Assembly (NCBI RefSeq): GCF_013375935.1
Contig: NZ_CP056117.1
Coordinates: 4,402,001 to 4,466,000, forward strand
Direction of reading: 5' to 3'
DNA: 64,000 nucleotides
DNA from: Enterobacter cloacae
Lineage (GTDB): Bacteria; Pseudomonadota; Gammaproteobacteria; Enterobacterales; Enterobacteriaceae
In this document: positions 1-8,135 of the stretch, piece by piece
Layout: each line of letters opens with the position of its first letter
Position numbering within the stretch: position 1 is the stretch's first letter
Position numbers and translations under genes: made by a program
The notes under the pieces: generated by a model
What the model saw: the letters and a program-made list of their open reading frames with translations, nothing else
Told to the model about the DNA's origin: nothing
The model's database searches: none

Positions 1-179
1 AGCGCACGGTTGATGGTCATGCGGCTAAAGCCAAACTGCGCCACCAGCTCGGCTTCTGACGGAATGCGGTCGTGCGGACGCCAGACGCCCGCGGCGATTT
101 TTTCACTGATCGCCTTTTTCACCTTTTCATAAAAAGGTGCGGGCGGGCTGGCCGGTTGCTGCGGTGAGCGTGAAAACAT
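1..179 (-). CDS. hutC: Histidine utilisation repressor HutC, N-terminal part (cut by window edge)
   Basis: About 59 N-terminal residues of a GntR-family regulator run leftward off the window. The start is ATG at 179, preceded by a purine-rich AGGAGT about 5 bases upstream. The visible part holds the start of the winged-helix DNA-binding domain, with the typical 'IPSEAELVAQFGFSRMTINR' recognition-helix motif of the HutC subfamily. It follows hutG by 19 bases on the same strand, so it is the third gene of hutI-hutG-hutC. In Klebsiella and Salmonella HutC represses the hut genes and is released by urocanate. The ligand-binding UTRA domain is outside the window. Confidence 0.9.
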   Translation of the reverse strand, partial: MFSRSPQQPASPPAPFYEKVKKAISEKIAAGVWRPHDRIPSEAELVAQFGFSRMTINRA

Positions 180-198
180 GCTGACTCCTGTAATGTTG

Positions 199-1137
199 TT
201 ATGCCCACCAGTGAGCTATTTGCCAGGCCAGTCGGGCGGCTAGCTTCGCGCCCTGACCGTCCCGATCGTAGTGCGGGTTAAATTCCACGAGATCTGCCGC
301 CTGTAGTTTACCGCTTCGGCAGATACGCTCAATCACCGGCAAGAGATCCAGGGCCGGAACCCCCAGCGCCGCAGGGGCCGACACGGCGGGCATTTCTGCG
401 CCGGGCAGCACATCGAGATCGATAGTGAGATAAACCCGGTCTGCCCCCGCGAGCACGCGGTCCAGGGAGGATAACGCATCGCGGCGAAAATGCAGATCTT
501 CCACCAGCGTTACGTTTAGCCGCTCGGCTTCATCCCACAGCGCCTGCGTATTCGCCGCACGGCTTACGCCCAGGCAGGCGTAGTGAAACTCGCGCGATTG
601 GGACGCGCAATAGTGCGCCAGCTGGCGGAACGGCGTGCCGGATGTCGCCCGATCAGCCTTGCGTAAATCCAGGTGCGCATCAAGGTTGATCGTCGCAACG
701 CGTTCAGTGGCGAAGGCATCAAGCACGCCGCGCCCGTGCGCCCAGGCGGTTTCATGTCCGCCGCCGAAAATCAGGGTTCGCATCCCGGACTGCTGGCACG
801 CGGTTACCGCATCGCTCAGCGCCCGCTGTGCCGCCTCCAGGGCGTTGCCTTCAACATAAACAGAGCCCATATCCACCAGCCGCGCGTGTCCCTGATGGCT
901 TGCCATATTCGCCAGCGCGCCGCGCAGCACGTCTGGGGCCTGCGCGGCTCCGGGCCTGCCCTGGTTACGCTTTACCCCTTCATCACACTCAAAGCCCATC
1001 AGGGCGATGCCTGACGGCTCGGGGGAGAAGCGTTCACGCTGCCGTATCGTCTGGAAAAGGCGCTTTGCGGTGCTGGACTCGGCGCTGTCGTCACGCCCCT
1101 GCCAGACCTGCGGAGAAACGGGATGCCACAGCTTCAT
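199..1137 (-). CDS. hutG: Formimidoylglutamase HutG
   Basis: A 312-residue member of the arginase/agmatinase/ureohydrolase family. It hydrolyses N-formimidoyl-L-glutamate to glutamate and formamide, the last step of the cytosolic histidine degradation route. The binuclear manganese ligands are visible: the His of '[12 protein letters not shown]' (near residue 125), the Asp/His/Asp of 'NLDAHLDLR' (near 150) and the two Asp of 'TIDLDVLPG' (near 240). The start codon overlaps the hutI stop by four bases (ATGA), indicating translational coupling inside the hutIGC operon. Length and motifs are those of the Klebsiella/Salmonella enzyme; E. coli K-12 lacks it. Confidence 0.95.
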   Translation of the reverse strand: MKLWHPVSPQVWQGRDDSAESSTAKRLFQTIRQRERFSPEPSGIALMGFECDEGVKRNQGRPGAAQAPDVLRGALANMASHQGHARLVDMGSVYVEGNALEAAQRALSDAVTACQQSGMRTLIFGGGHETAWAHGRGVLDAFATERVATINLDAHLDLRKADRATSGTPFRQLAHYCASQSREFHYACLGVSRAANTQALWDEAERLNVTLVEDLHFRRDALSSLDRVLAGADRVYLTIDLDVLPGAEMPAVSAPAALGVPALDLLPVIERICRSGKLQAADLVEFNPHYDRDGQGAKLAARLAWQIAHWWA

Positions 1138-2357
1138 GCTATCTGCCCCCTAAATACGCGATGATATAAGGGATTACGCCCCGGCTCGTAAACCATCTCA
1201 ACCGGATGATTGGCCTCCCAGACGACAAAGTCGGCCACGTAGCCCGCCTTCAACTGCCCGTGCGTCGCGCCGCGCCCCAGCGCCTGCGCGGCATGGCGCG
1301 TCACGCCTGCCCAGGCTTCTTCCGGCGTCAGGCCAAACTGGACGCAGGCCATATTCATCGCCAGATGCAGGCTGGCAAACGGGCTGGTGCCCGGATTGTA
1401 ATCGGTGGCTACGGCCATCGGCACGCCCTGTTTTCTGAGCTGCTCCACCGGGGGACGCTGACGCTCCTGAAGAAAGTAGAACGCCCCCGGGAGTAATACG
1501 GCGACCGTGCCGCCGTGCGCCATCGCCTGGATCCCCGCCTCATCAAGGTACTCAATATGATCCGCGGAAAGCCCCCTGTAGCGGCTGACCAGCGCCGCAC
1601 CGCCCAGGCTGGAGAGCTGCTCTACGTGCCCTTTTACCGGGATACCGAGCGCGGCGGCGGCCCGGAACAGGCGTTCGGTTTGTGCCGGGGTAAAGCCCAC
1701 GTTTTCACAAAACACGTCCACCGCTTCAAACAGTTCTTTTTGCCAAAGCGCGGGGACGATCTCCTCACAGACCAGCGTCATATACGCGTCCGGATCCTGC
1801 CGGTACTCCGCAGGGACGGCGTGCGCCGCCAGCAGCGTCGGGCTGATGTCCACCAGGTTGTTCAGGCCGAGCTGGCGCGTAACCAGCAGCATTTTCTCTT
1901 CGGTATCGGCATTGAGCCCGTATCCCGATTTGATTTCAACGGTGGTTACCCCTTCGTTCATCAGGCGCCGGAGACGCTGCTGCGCCAGAGCCAGCAGGGT
2001 TTCCGGTGAACTGTTGCGGGTGGCCGTGACCGTGGCGTTAATCCCGCCCCCCTGAGCGCTAATGGTCTGATACGATACGCCGTTGAGCCGCTGCTCCCAT
2101 TCCGCCGCGCGGTCGCCGCCGAACACCAGGTGGGTATGGCAGTCGATCAGGCCGGGAGTGACCAGACGCCCGTTGAGATCGACACACTGGCGATGCCCGG
2201 AGGGGACCTCTGATTCAGGAATAACGGCCAGAATCGTTTGGCCACGCACCACGAGAGCATGCTGCTCTTTCAGGCCATACGGTTCCGGTTCGCCTGCAAC
2301 CAGGGTTGCCAGTCGGGCATTTCGCCATATCACATCGTCGGGATGAATCTGCTGCAT
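1134..2357 (-). CDS. hutI: Imidazolonepropionase HutI
   Basis: A 407-residue amidohydrolase that opens 4-imidazolone-5-propionate to formimidoylglutamate, the third step of histidine degradation. Metal and active-site motifs visible: '[12 protein letters not shown]', 'KSGYGLN', 'KGHVEQL', 'SADHIEYLD' and '[10 protein letters not shown]'. The frame is open to an ATG at 2390, but I start at the ATG at 2357: it gives the usual family length, has GGAAGG just upstream, and leaves the likely HutC operator (2380-2389) outside the gene. It is the first gene of hutIGC and is divergent from ybhC. Confidence 0.93.
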   Translation of the reverse strand: MQQIHPDDVIWRNARLATLVAGEPEPYGLKEQHALVVRGQTILAVIPESEVPSGHRQCVDLNGRLVTPGLIDCHTHLVFGGDRAAEWEQRLNGVSYQTISAQGGGINATVTATRNSSPETLLALAQQRLRRLMNEGVTTVEIKSGYGLNADTEEKMLLVTRQLGLNNLVDISPTLLAAHAVPAEYRQDPDAYMTLVCEEIVPALWQKELFEAVDVFCENVGFTPAQTERLFRAAAALGIPVKGHVEQLSSLGGAALVSRYRGLSADHIEYLDEAGIQAMAHGGTVAVLLPGAFYFLQERQRPPVEQLRKQGVPMAVATDYNPGTSPFASLHLAMNMACVQFGLTPEEAWAGVTRHAAQALGRGATHGQLKAGYVADFVVWEANHPVEMVYEPGRNPLYHRVFRGQIA

Positions 2358-2379
2358 GTGCCTTCCACTTGTCATGGGT

Positions 2380-2389
2380 TGTATAGACA
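2380..2389. promoter_or_regulatory. Candidate HutC operator
   Basis: TGTATAGACA is a near-palindrome (TGT-ATAG-ACA) 23 bases upstream of the chosen hutI start. HutC-type GntR repressors bind TGT(N4)ACA-like palindromes, and hut operons are autorepressed by HutC. The match is short, so the assignment is an inference from position and symmetry. Confidence 0.45.
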
Positions 2390-2580
2390 TTTATTTTCAT
2401 CTGCCGCCGGCTGTCAACCGCCCTGAGGCAAAATGTTATTTATTTGTGATGACTTTCCCGTCCCCTCCGGGCAAAAGTGCAACTTTTCCCCTTTTTATCT
2501 TCCCGTTTCGCTCAACTTAGTATAAAAAAGCAGGCTATTTCGTCTATCCAGATAAGACTTGCATACCCAGGAGCATTACC

Positions 2581-3864
2581 TTGACTATTTCCAGGATTTC
2601 CCGTCTGGCGTTGGCACTTGCCTTTGGCGTGACTTTATCCGCGTGCAGCTCAACACCACCGGATCAGCAACCCTCTGAGCAGGTTGCTCCGGGCACCGCT
2701 TCCCGCCCTGTTCTGTCTGCGGATGAAGCGAAGAATTTCACCCGTGCGCACTATTTCTCGTCGATGGATCCAAACGCTGCCCCGTGGACGCCTTCTTCTA
2801 TTAACCTGCCGAAACAGCCAGACTTCGTTGTTGGCCCGGCCGGGGCGCAGGGCGTCACGCACACCTCTATTCAGGCAGCGGTCGATGCGGCAATCACCAA
2901 ACACAGCGCATCTCGTCAGTACATTGCGATCCTGCCGGGTGAATACGAAGGCACCGTGTACGTTCCGGCGGCCCCTGGCAGCATTACCATTTACGGCCTG
3001 GGCGAAAAAGCGGTCGACGTAAAAATTGGCCTGGCAATTGATTCAGAGCTCGACGGCGCGGCCTGGCGCCATCTGGTGAACCCGGCCGGCAAATACATGC
3101 CAGGCAAACCGGCGTGGTATATGTTTGATAAATGCCAGAGCAAGCGTGCCGCCACAGTTGGCGTGATGTGCTCGGCGGTATTCTGGTCTCAGAACAACGG
3201 CCTGCAGTTACAGAATCTGACCATTCAGAACACCCTGGGCGACAGCGTTGACGCAGGTAATCACCAGGCCGTGGCGCTGCGCAGCGATGGCGACAAGGTA
3301 CAAATCAACAACGTCAATATTCTTGGCCGTCAGAACACCTTCTTCGTCACCAACAGCGGCGTGCAGAATACCCTCCAGAATAACCGCCTCACGCGCACCC
3401 TGGTTACCAACAGCTACGTTGAAGGTGATGTGGATATGGTGTCCGGTCGCGGTGCGGTGGTGTTCGAGAACACCGATTTCCGCGTGGTGAACTCGCGCAC
3501 TCAGCAGGAAGGTTACGTGTTCGCGCCGGCCACGCAGTCCAACCTCTTCTATGGCTTCCTGGCCGTTAACAGCCGCTTTACGGCTGCCGGTGACGGCGTT
3601 GCGCAGCTTGGCCGCTCGCTGGACGTGGATTCCGCCACGAACGGTCAGGTGGTGATCCGCGACAGCGTGATTAACGAAGGCTTTAACGTGGCGAAACCGT
3701 GGGCAGACGCGGCGATCTCCAAACGTCCGTTCTCCGGCAACACCGGCACGGTGGATGATAAAGAGAAGGTGCAGCGCAATCTGAACGACGCTAACTTCAA
3801 CCGCATGTGGGAATACAACAACCGCGGTCTGGGTAGCAAGGTGGTTGCCGAGCCGAAGCAGTAA
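2581..3864 (+). CDS. ybhC: Pectinesterase-like outer membrane lipoprotein YbhC
   Basis: A 427-residue protein, the same length as E. coli YbhC. It begins at a TTG codon with AGGAG eight bases upstream; no ATG in frame fits. Residues 1-21 form a lipoprotein signal with lipobox LSAC, so Cys22 would be lipidated, and Ser at +2 predicts sorting to the outer membrane. The rest is a right-handed parallel beta-helix of the pectin methylesterase family, seen as repeated Asn/Val-rich strands such as 'LQLQNLTIQNTLGDS' and 'VNSRTQQEGYVFAPAT'. The E. coli protein has been reported to have acyl-CoA thioesterase rather than pectinesterase activity; the true substrate is not evident from sequence. Confidence 0.93.
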   Translation: MTISRISRLALALAFGVTLSACSSTPPDQQPSEQVAPGTASRPVLSADEAKNFTRAHYFSSMDPNAAPWTPSSINLPKQPDFVVGPAGAQGVTHTSIQAAVDAAITKHSASRQYIAILPGEYEGTVYVPAAPGSITIYGLGEKAVDVKIGLAIDSELDGAAWRHLVNPAGKYMPGKPAWYMFDKCQSKRAATVGVMCSAVFWSQNNGLQLQNLTIQNTLGDSVDAGNHQAVALRSDGDKVQINNVNILGRQNTFFVTNSGVQNTLQNNRLTRTLVTNSYVEGDVDMVSGRGAVVFENTDFRVVNSRTQQEGYVFAPATQSNLFYGFLAVNSRFTAAGDGVAQLGRSLDVDSATNGQVVIRDSVINEGFNVAKPWADAAISKRPFSGNTGTVDDKEKVQRNLNDANFNRMWEYNNRGLGSKVVAEPKQ

Positions 3865-3873
3865 AATAAGCGT

Positions 3874-3901
3874 AAAAGGGGGATTTTTAATCCCCCTTTT
3901 T
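3874..3901 (+). terminator. Rho-independent terminator of ybhC
   Basis: An 11-base perfect stem (AAAAGGGGGAT / ATCCCCCTTTT) with a five-base loop lies just after the ybhC stop and ends in a T run. The A-run on its left side means it could also stop leftward transcription of the tisB-like mRNA. Confidence 0.85.
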
Positions 3902-3917
3902 ACTGCGACTGGATACG

Positions 3918-4007
3918 TCAGGTACCGAACTTAAGAAACGCATCCAATAGTTGCATAATTGCAACCATGAGTTGCAGGAACAGAATTGCCCATTCCACAC
4001 CGCTCAT
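3918..4007 (-). CDS. tisB: TisB-like SOS-induced membrane toxin peptide (29 aa)
   Basis: A 29-codon gene starting at ATG 4007, with AAAGGAG six bases upstream. The peptide is one hydrophobic helix with one face of polar residues; its core 'AILFLQLMVAIMQLLDAFLK' aligns without gaps to E. coli TisB (also 29 aa), with about 16 identical positions by memory, including the Q-L-L-D-A block, Val4 and the Ala-Ile-Leu at 7-9. In E. coli TisB inserts in the inner membrane, lowers the proton motive force and promotes persister formation after DNA damage. The surroundings match that system: LexA box upstream (4206-4225), a long structured leader, and an antisense RNA gene next door (4367-4438). The E. 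coli gene lies elsewhere, near ilvB/emrD. Toxicity here is inferred, not shown. Confidence 0.88.
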   Translation of the reverse strand: MSGVEWAILFLQLMVAIMQLLDAFLKFGT

Positions 4008-4184
4008 ACGCCACTCCTTTGGTATAGAGCACTTCTCCTCTGGCTTACCTTTCCGCTGCCTGTCGCCCGAGGTGTGTTGGTTATGTTTTGATGTGCTCCG
4101 CAGTTTAGGCACTGTCGGCACCACCCGACAGCCAGGACTTAAAAAGGATCCTGAATTGCGGAACTGCAACACATCAAACCAACG
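4008..4184 (-). other. Structured 5' leader of the tisB-like mRNA
   Basis: About 177 bases between the predicted transcription start (near 4184) and the peptide start. On the mRNA strand the first bases (4187 to 4166) read GCGCGTTGGTTTGATGTGTT and can pair, as two 7-bp helices flanking a six-base bulge, with the later segment 4098 to 4076. Between them is a perfect 7-bp hairpin (CTGTCGG/CCGACAG, 4112-4131). In E. coli the full-length tisB mRNA is translationally silent because its 5' end folds over the ribosome standby site, and only a 5'-trimmed form is active. The layout here suggests the same control. Confidence 0.7.
4076..4098 (-). promoter_or_regulatory. Antisense target site in the tisB-like leader
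   Basis: The + strand of these 23 bases equals 4367-4389 at 22 of 23 positions (T at 4084 against C at 4375). Since 4367-4389 is the predicted 5' end of the rightward IstR-1-like RNA, that RNA is complementary to the leftward tisB mRNA over this stretch. The target lies about 70 bases upstream of the peptide's Shine-Dalgarno, consistent with a standby-site block rather than direct masking of the start. Confidence 0.78.
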
Positions 4185-4205
4185 CGCAGAATAATATCAG
4201 ACCAT

Positions 4206-4225
4206 CACTGTACATAAAAACAGTT
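4206..4225. promoter_or_regulatory. LexA box (SOS) and promoter of the tisB-like gene
   Basis: CACTGTACATAAAAACAGTT has the LexA signature CTGT-N8-ACAG (4208-4223) with matching A/T flanks. On the minus strand a -10-like TATTAT lies at 4196-4191, placing the start near 4184 and the LexA box across the -35 region. This is the layout of a LexA-repressed, DNA-damage-induced promoter. Confidence 0.82.
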
Positions 4226-4331
4226 GTGGCGAGTTTAGGAATTTATAAAGGGTAATCATATAATCAACTGATTTTATTACAAATATAGAGTTACCATCAC
4301 GTCATAATTCCTTTTTTAGGCTGATGATGAA

Positions 4332-4360
4332 TTTACATCATCCTAAGCCAATATTATGAT
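4332..4360 (+). promoter_or_regulatory. Constitutive-type promoter of the IstR-1-like RNA
   Basis: TTTACA (4332-4337), a 17-base spacer and TATGAT (4355-4360), each one mismatch from the sigma-70 consensus. The expected start is near 4367, which makes the antitoxin RNA begin exactly with its antisense segment. No LexA box overlaps this promoter, so expression should be independent of SOS. Confidence 0.7.
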
Positions 4361-4366
4361 GGCCGC

Positions 4367-4438
4367 GTTGGTTACGTTTTGATGTGCTCACCCGGCTACC
4401 ACCGGGCGTAAAAAAACCTCGCATTTGCGAGGTTTTTT
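4367..4438 (+). ncRNA. istR: IstR-1-like antisense RNA (antitoxin of the tisB-like gene)
   Basis: A predicted RNA of about 72 nt (E. coli IstR-1 is about 75 nt). Its parts in order: 23 unstructured bases complementary to the tisB leader (4367-4389), a small hairpin (CCCGG/CCGGG, 4391-4406), an A-rich linker, and a strong terminator (4411-4438). It lies divergent to and upstream of the toxin gene, as in E. coli. A longer, LexA-dependent IstR-2-like transcript starting near the LexA box could use the same terminator, but I see no clear promoter for it. Evidence is architecture and complementarity; no expression data. Confidence 0.8.
4411..4438. terminator. Bidirectional terminator shared by the IstR-like RNA and pgl
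   Basis: CCTCGC-ATTT-GCGAGG flanked by a run of A on the left and a run of T on the right, so it has a U tail in both directions. It ends the rightward antisense RNA and lies 12 bases past the pgl stop codon for leftward transcription. Confidence 0.88.
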
Positions 4439-4450
4439 GCTTTCTGCGGA

Positions 4451-5446
4451 TCAGTGCGCGTTAATCACAACCCACATTGGCCCCTGGCCGACCGCATAGC
4501 GCTCTTTCTCTTCCAGTAGCCCCTGCACACCCTTGATCTCATAAAGCGCGATGTGGTGGGATTTCTGCCCCGCCGCAATCAGGTATTTGCCGCTGTGATC
4601 GACATTAAAGCCGCGCGGCTGGGTCTCTGTCGGCTGGAAGCCCTCAATCGCCAGCACGCTGCCGTCTTCAGAGACGCTAAATACGGTGATCAGGCTGGAG
4701 GTACGGTCACAGGCATACAGGTGACGGCCATCCGGCGTGATATGAATATCGGCCGCCCAGCGGGTGTCGGAGAAGTCAGACGGCATCATGTCCAGCGTCT
4801 GCACGCACTCAATCTGACCGTTAGGATCTTTCAGCTCCCACACGTCTACCGAGCTGTTCAGCTCGTTTACCACGTAGGCATACTGCTGATTCGGATGGAA
4901 GACCATGTGGCGCGGGCCTGCCCCTTCCACGGTGGTCACTTCCGCCGGGCTTTGCGCGACCAGGTGGCCGTCTTCGCTCAGGGTGAACAGACAGATGCGA
5001 TCCTGCTTCAGCGCCGGCACCCACAGCGTGCGGTTATCCGGGGAGATGTTAGCTGAGTGGCAACCTTCGAGCCCTTCCACCACGTCGACCGTTTCAACCG
5101 GAATACCGTCTTCCAGGCGGGTGACGCTCACGCAGCCTGCATTGTAGGAGCCGCTGAAGATAAAGTTGCCCTTATGGTCGGTAGAAATATGGGTCGGGCT
5201 GCCCGGCAGCGGTGCTTCTGCGGTATAGGTCAGCGCGCCATCATCCGGGGAGATGCGGTAGGCCAGAACGCGAAATTCCGGGCGCACGCCGACATAAAGA
5301 AAACGTTTATCCGGGCTGACGACCATCGGCTGAACCTGGCCTGGCACATCAACAACCTGAACCAGCGTAAGCGAACCTTCTGTATTCAAACGCCAGACAT
5401 GGATCTGCTGACTTTCAGGACTGGCGGTATAAACGGTTTGTTTCAT
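4451..5446 (-). CDS. pgl: 6-phosphogluconolactonase Pgl
   Basis: 331 residues, the same length as E. coli Pgl (YbhE). It hydrolyses 6-phospho-D-glucono-1,5-lactone to 6-phosphogluconate in the oxidative pentose phosphate pathway in the cytosol. The sequence is a seven-bladed beta-propeller of the lactonase/YkfE-like fold, visible as repeats of '[11 protein letters not shown]', '[12 protein letters not shown]', '[13 protein letters not shown]' and '[12 protein letters not shown]'. Start ATG at 5446 with AGGAG six bases upstream. It is monocistronic and divergent from ybhA. Confidence 0.95.
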   Translation of the reverse strand: MKQTVYTASPESQQIHVWRLNTEGSLTLVQVVDVPGQVQPMVVSPDKRFLYVGVRPEFRVLAYRISPDDGALTYTAEAPLPGSPTHISTDHKGNFIFSGSYNAGCVSVTRLEDGIPVETVDVVEGLEGCHSANISPDNRTLWVPALKQDRICLFTLSEDGHLVAQSPAEVTTVEGAGPRHMVFHPNQQYAYVVNELNSSVDVWELKDPNGQIECVQTLDMMPSDFSDTRWAADIHITPDGRHLYACDRTSSLITVFSVSEDGSVLAIEGFQPTETQPRGFNVDHSGKYLIAAGQKSHHIALYEIKGVQGLLEEKERYAVGQGPMWVVINAH

Positions 5447-5565
5447 GAATACTCCTGATTATTTTTAACGGTGAATGCTGAATTGTAGTTCGGGATTTTG
5501 CAGGGATCCGCTCTCGGTGTACCATCCCGACAGGCCTTAAATTCAACATTAACCCGGAAGAAAAA

Positions 5566-6384
5566 ATGACCTCGCGAGTGATTGCCCTGGATTTAGACGG
5601 AACACTGCTTACCCCTCAGAAAACCCTGCTCCCCTCTTCTCTCGAAGCCCTTAAAAGAGCCCAGGAAGCGGGGTATCAACTTCTCATCGTAACGGGTCGA
5701 CATCACGTTGCCATTCATCCTTTTTATCAGGCACTGGGCTTAGATACACCTGCAATTTGTTGTAATGGCACCTATTTGTATGATTATCAGGCGAAAAAGG
5801 TTTTAACGTCCGATCCGCTTCCCGTTTCTCAGGCGCTGCAATTGATTGATTTACTGGATGAGCACGCCATTCATGGCCTGATGTACGTGGATAACGCCAT
5901 GATGTATGAGCGCCCGACCGGCCACGTGATCCGCACCAGCAACTGGGCGCTGTCCCTGCCGGAAGCGCAGCGTCCGGTGTTCACTCAGGTATCTTCCCTG
6001 CGCCAGGCGGCGGAGGATGTCGACGCCATCTGGAAATTCGCCCTGACCGATGAAGACACCACCAAACTTAATACCTTCGCTAAACATGTCGAGCACACCC
6101 TGGGCCTGGAATGCGAATGGTCGTGGCACGATCAGGTAGATATTGCCCGTAAAGGCAACAGCAAAGGCAAACGGCTGACCCAGTTCGTTGAGTCTCAGGG
6201 CTGGTCAATGCGGGACGTGATTGCGTTTGGCGATAACTATAACGACATCAGCATGCTGGAAGCTGCCGGCACGGGCGTGGCGATGGGCAACGCCGATGAC
6301 GCGGTGAAAGCGCGGGCTGACGTGGTGATTGGCGAGAACACCACCGACAGCATCGCGCAGTATATCTATACCCACCTGCTGTAA
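5566..6384 (+). CDS. ybhA: HAD-family phosphatase YbhA
   Basis: 272 residues, the size of E. coli YbhA. It is a Cof-type haloacid dehalogenase phosphatase: nucleophile motif 'ALDLDGTLL' (residues 7-15), a C2-type cap in the middle third, and the acidic 'GDNYNDISML' motif near residue 220. The E. coli enzyme dephosphorylates pyridoxal 5'-phosphate and several sugar phosphates, so a role in vitamin B6 balance is likely. It is divergent from pgl and convergent with modC, ending one base before the modC stop, with no terminator between them. Confidence 0.93.
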   Translation: MTSRVIALDLDGTLLTPQKTLLPSSLEALKRAQEAGYQLLIVTGRHHVAIHPFYQALGLDTPAICCNGTYLYDYQAKKVLTSDPLPVSQALQLIDLLDEHAIHGLMYVDNAMMYERPTGHVIRTSNWALSLPEAQRPVFTQVSSLRQAAEDVDAIWKFALTDEDTTKLNTFAKHVEHTLGLECEWSWHDQVDIARKGNSKGKRLTQFVESQGWSMRDVIAFGDNYNDISMLEAAGTGVAMGNADDAVKARADVVIGENTTDSIAQYIYTHLL

Positions 6385-7443
6385 TCAGGCGGTGATGGAG
6401 ACGCTCTTGATTTGCGCGTAGAGCCACAGGCCAGGCCTGATGCCTAACTCATCCCTGGCCCACGGGCTGATGCGCGCCCACAGCGTTCTGCTGCCCACCT
6501 CCAGCTGCACTTCTACCTGACCGTTATCGTCAAAACACTGCGCCACTCTGGCGCGCAGTATATTGCGGATGCTGGTTTGCAGCGGCGGTTGCAGCACCAG
6601 AGAGACGTCCGACGCCTGAATGCGGATCCGTAAGGTCGACTGTAGCGGCGTGTCGATTTTATTGACCCACAGATGCTGATCGCCCAGCGCCAGCGCGGTC
6701 ATCGCATAGTGCGGATGGTGTTCCAGCACGCTCACCTTCAGAATGCTGCTCTGCTGCTCCTTTGGCAGCCACGGATGCATGACGCTGCTGCCCCACACCT
6801 CTTCCAGGTTGCCAAAGGCCTTCACGCCGCCCGCTTCCAGCACCAGCACTTTGTCGGCCAGATGTAAGATCTCGTCCAGCGAATGGCTGACGTACAGCAT
6901 TGGAACGTTGATTTCACGCGCCAGACGTTGCAGATACGGCAGCAGCTCGCGCTTGCGCGGAATATCCAGCGAGGCCAGCGGTTCATCCAGCAGCAGCAGT
7001 TCCGGCGCGGTTAACAAGGCGCGGCCAATCGCCACGCGCTGTTTTTCACCGCCCGACAGCGAAGACGGCAGGCGATCCAGCAGCGGCTCGATGCCCAGCA
7101 GCGCCACCAGCTTATCAAACTGTCCGGCCATGCTTTTCGCCATACCGTAGCGCAGGTTGCCGCGCACGCTGTAGTGGGGAAACAGGCGCGCGTCCTGAAA
7201 CACATAGCCGATGCGGCGCTTCTCAGGTGCAAGGCAGATCTTCTTTTCTGCGTCATTCAGGACGCGGTTATTCAGCACAATGCGGCCGGACTGAGGACGC
7301 GTCAGGCCGCTAATCGCATTAATCAGCGACGTTTTGCCCGCCCCGGAAACGCCAAAAATAGCGGTGATGCCGCTGGCAGGCAGCGTTTCGTTCAGCGTCA
7401 ACGTGTGGTTGCCCAGAGTCTGGGTAAAATTGAGTTCCAGCAT
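6385..7443 (-). CDS. modC: Molybdate ABC transporter ATP-binding protein ModC
   Basis: 352 residues, the E. coli length. Walker A '[10 protein letters not shown]' near residue 32, signature '[14 protein letters not shown]' near 130, Walker B '[12 protein letters not shown]' near 150, and a C-terminal MOP/TOBE molybdate-binding domain after about 290. It energises molybdate import through ModB. The ATG at 7443 shares one base with the modB stop (TGATG). A GTG directly upstream (7446) could start translation, but the ATG matches the family. It is the last gene of modABC. Confidence 0.95.
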   Translation of the reverse strand: MLELNFTQTLGNHTLTLNETLPASGITAIFGVSGAGKTSLINAISGLTRPQSGRIVLNNRVLNDAEKKICLAPEKRRIGYVFQDARLFPHYSVRGNLRYGMAKSMAGQFDKLVALLGIEPLLDRLPSSLSGGEKQRVAIGRALLTAPELLLLDEPLASLDIPRKRELLPYLQRLAREINVPMLYVSHSLDEILHLADKVLVLEAGGVKAFGNLEEVWGSSVMHPWLPKEQQSSILKVSVLEHHPHYAMTALALGDQHLWVNKIDTPLQSTLRIRIQASDVSLVLQPPLQTSIRNILRARVAQCFDDNGQVEVQLEVGSRTLWARISPWARDELGIRPGLWLYAQIKSVSITA

Positions 7444-8135
7444 CACTGTTTCCCCATCCGTTCACGGCTGAGGCGCGCCAGCCACTCGGACACCAGCAGC
7501 GAGACCAGGGCGAGCACGATCGAAATAATGCACAACCGGGCCGCCGCTCCTTCGCCGCCCGGCGTCTGAATCAGGGTATACATCGCCGACGGGATGGTAC
7601 GCGTCTCGCCCGGAATGTTAGATACAAACGTGATAGTTGCACCAAACTCGCCCAGCGAACGGGCGAACGCCAGCACCGTGCCGACGATAATGCCCGGTAA
7701 CGTGAGCGGCATCGTGATGGTCAGAAACACCCGCCAGCGGCCTGCGCCCAGCGTGCGGGCAGCCTGTTCTAAGCGGATATCAACCCCTTCCAGCGCCAGG
7801 CGGATGGCGCGCACCATCAGCGGGAAGGACATTACCGCCGCGGCAAGCACCGCGCCGCGCCAGCTGAAAGCAAAGGTGAGTCCAAACCAGTCGTACAGCC
7901 ATTCACCGATAAAACCGCGCCTCCCCATTGAGACCAGCAGCAGATAGCCGACCACCACGGGCGGCAGCACGAGCGGGAGATGAAGAACGCTGTCGAGCAG
8001 GGCTTTGCCTGGAAACTTCACGCGAACCAGTAACCAGGCAAAGAACACCCCAAAGGGCAAGCTCAGCGCAACCGCCAGGGAAGAGACTTTCAGGCTCAGC
8101 AGCACGGCCTGCCATTCAGGTTCGGTCAATATCAT
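7443..8135 (-). CDS. modB: Molybdate ABC transporter permease ModB
   Basis: 230 residues with about five membrane helices (for example '[18 protein letters not shown]') and the cytoplasmic EAA coupling motif '[15 protein letters not shown]', which contacts ModC. It is the inner membrane channel of the high-affinity molybdate importer. It overlaps the end of modA by four bases (ATGA) and is followed by modC with a one-base overlap, so the three genes are translationally coupled. Confidence 0.95.
   Translation of the reverse strand: MILTEPEWQAVLLSLKVSSLAVALSLPFGVFFAWLLVRVKFPGKALLDSVLHLPLVLPPVVVGYLLLVSMGRRGFIGEWLYDWFGLTFAFSWRGAVLAAAVMSFPLMVRAIRLALEGVDIRLEQAARTLGAGRWRVFLTITMPLTLPGIIVGTVLAFARSLGEFGATITFVSNIPGETRTIPSAMYTLIQTPGGEGAAARLCIISIVLALVSLLVSEWLARLSRERMGKQ

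Noticed and set aside
3918-4172. An 84-codon frame containing the TisB-like peptide
   Set aside because: Its first 55 codons lie in the leader, contain the antisense target and lack a ribosome site; only the last 29 codons have a strong Shine-Dalgarno and match TisB.
7444-7446. GTG start for modC one codon upstream
   Set aside because: The adjacent ATG gives the family N-terminus (MLELNF) and the usual one-base coupling with modB.
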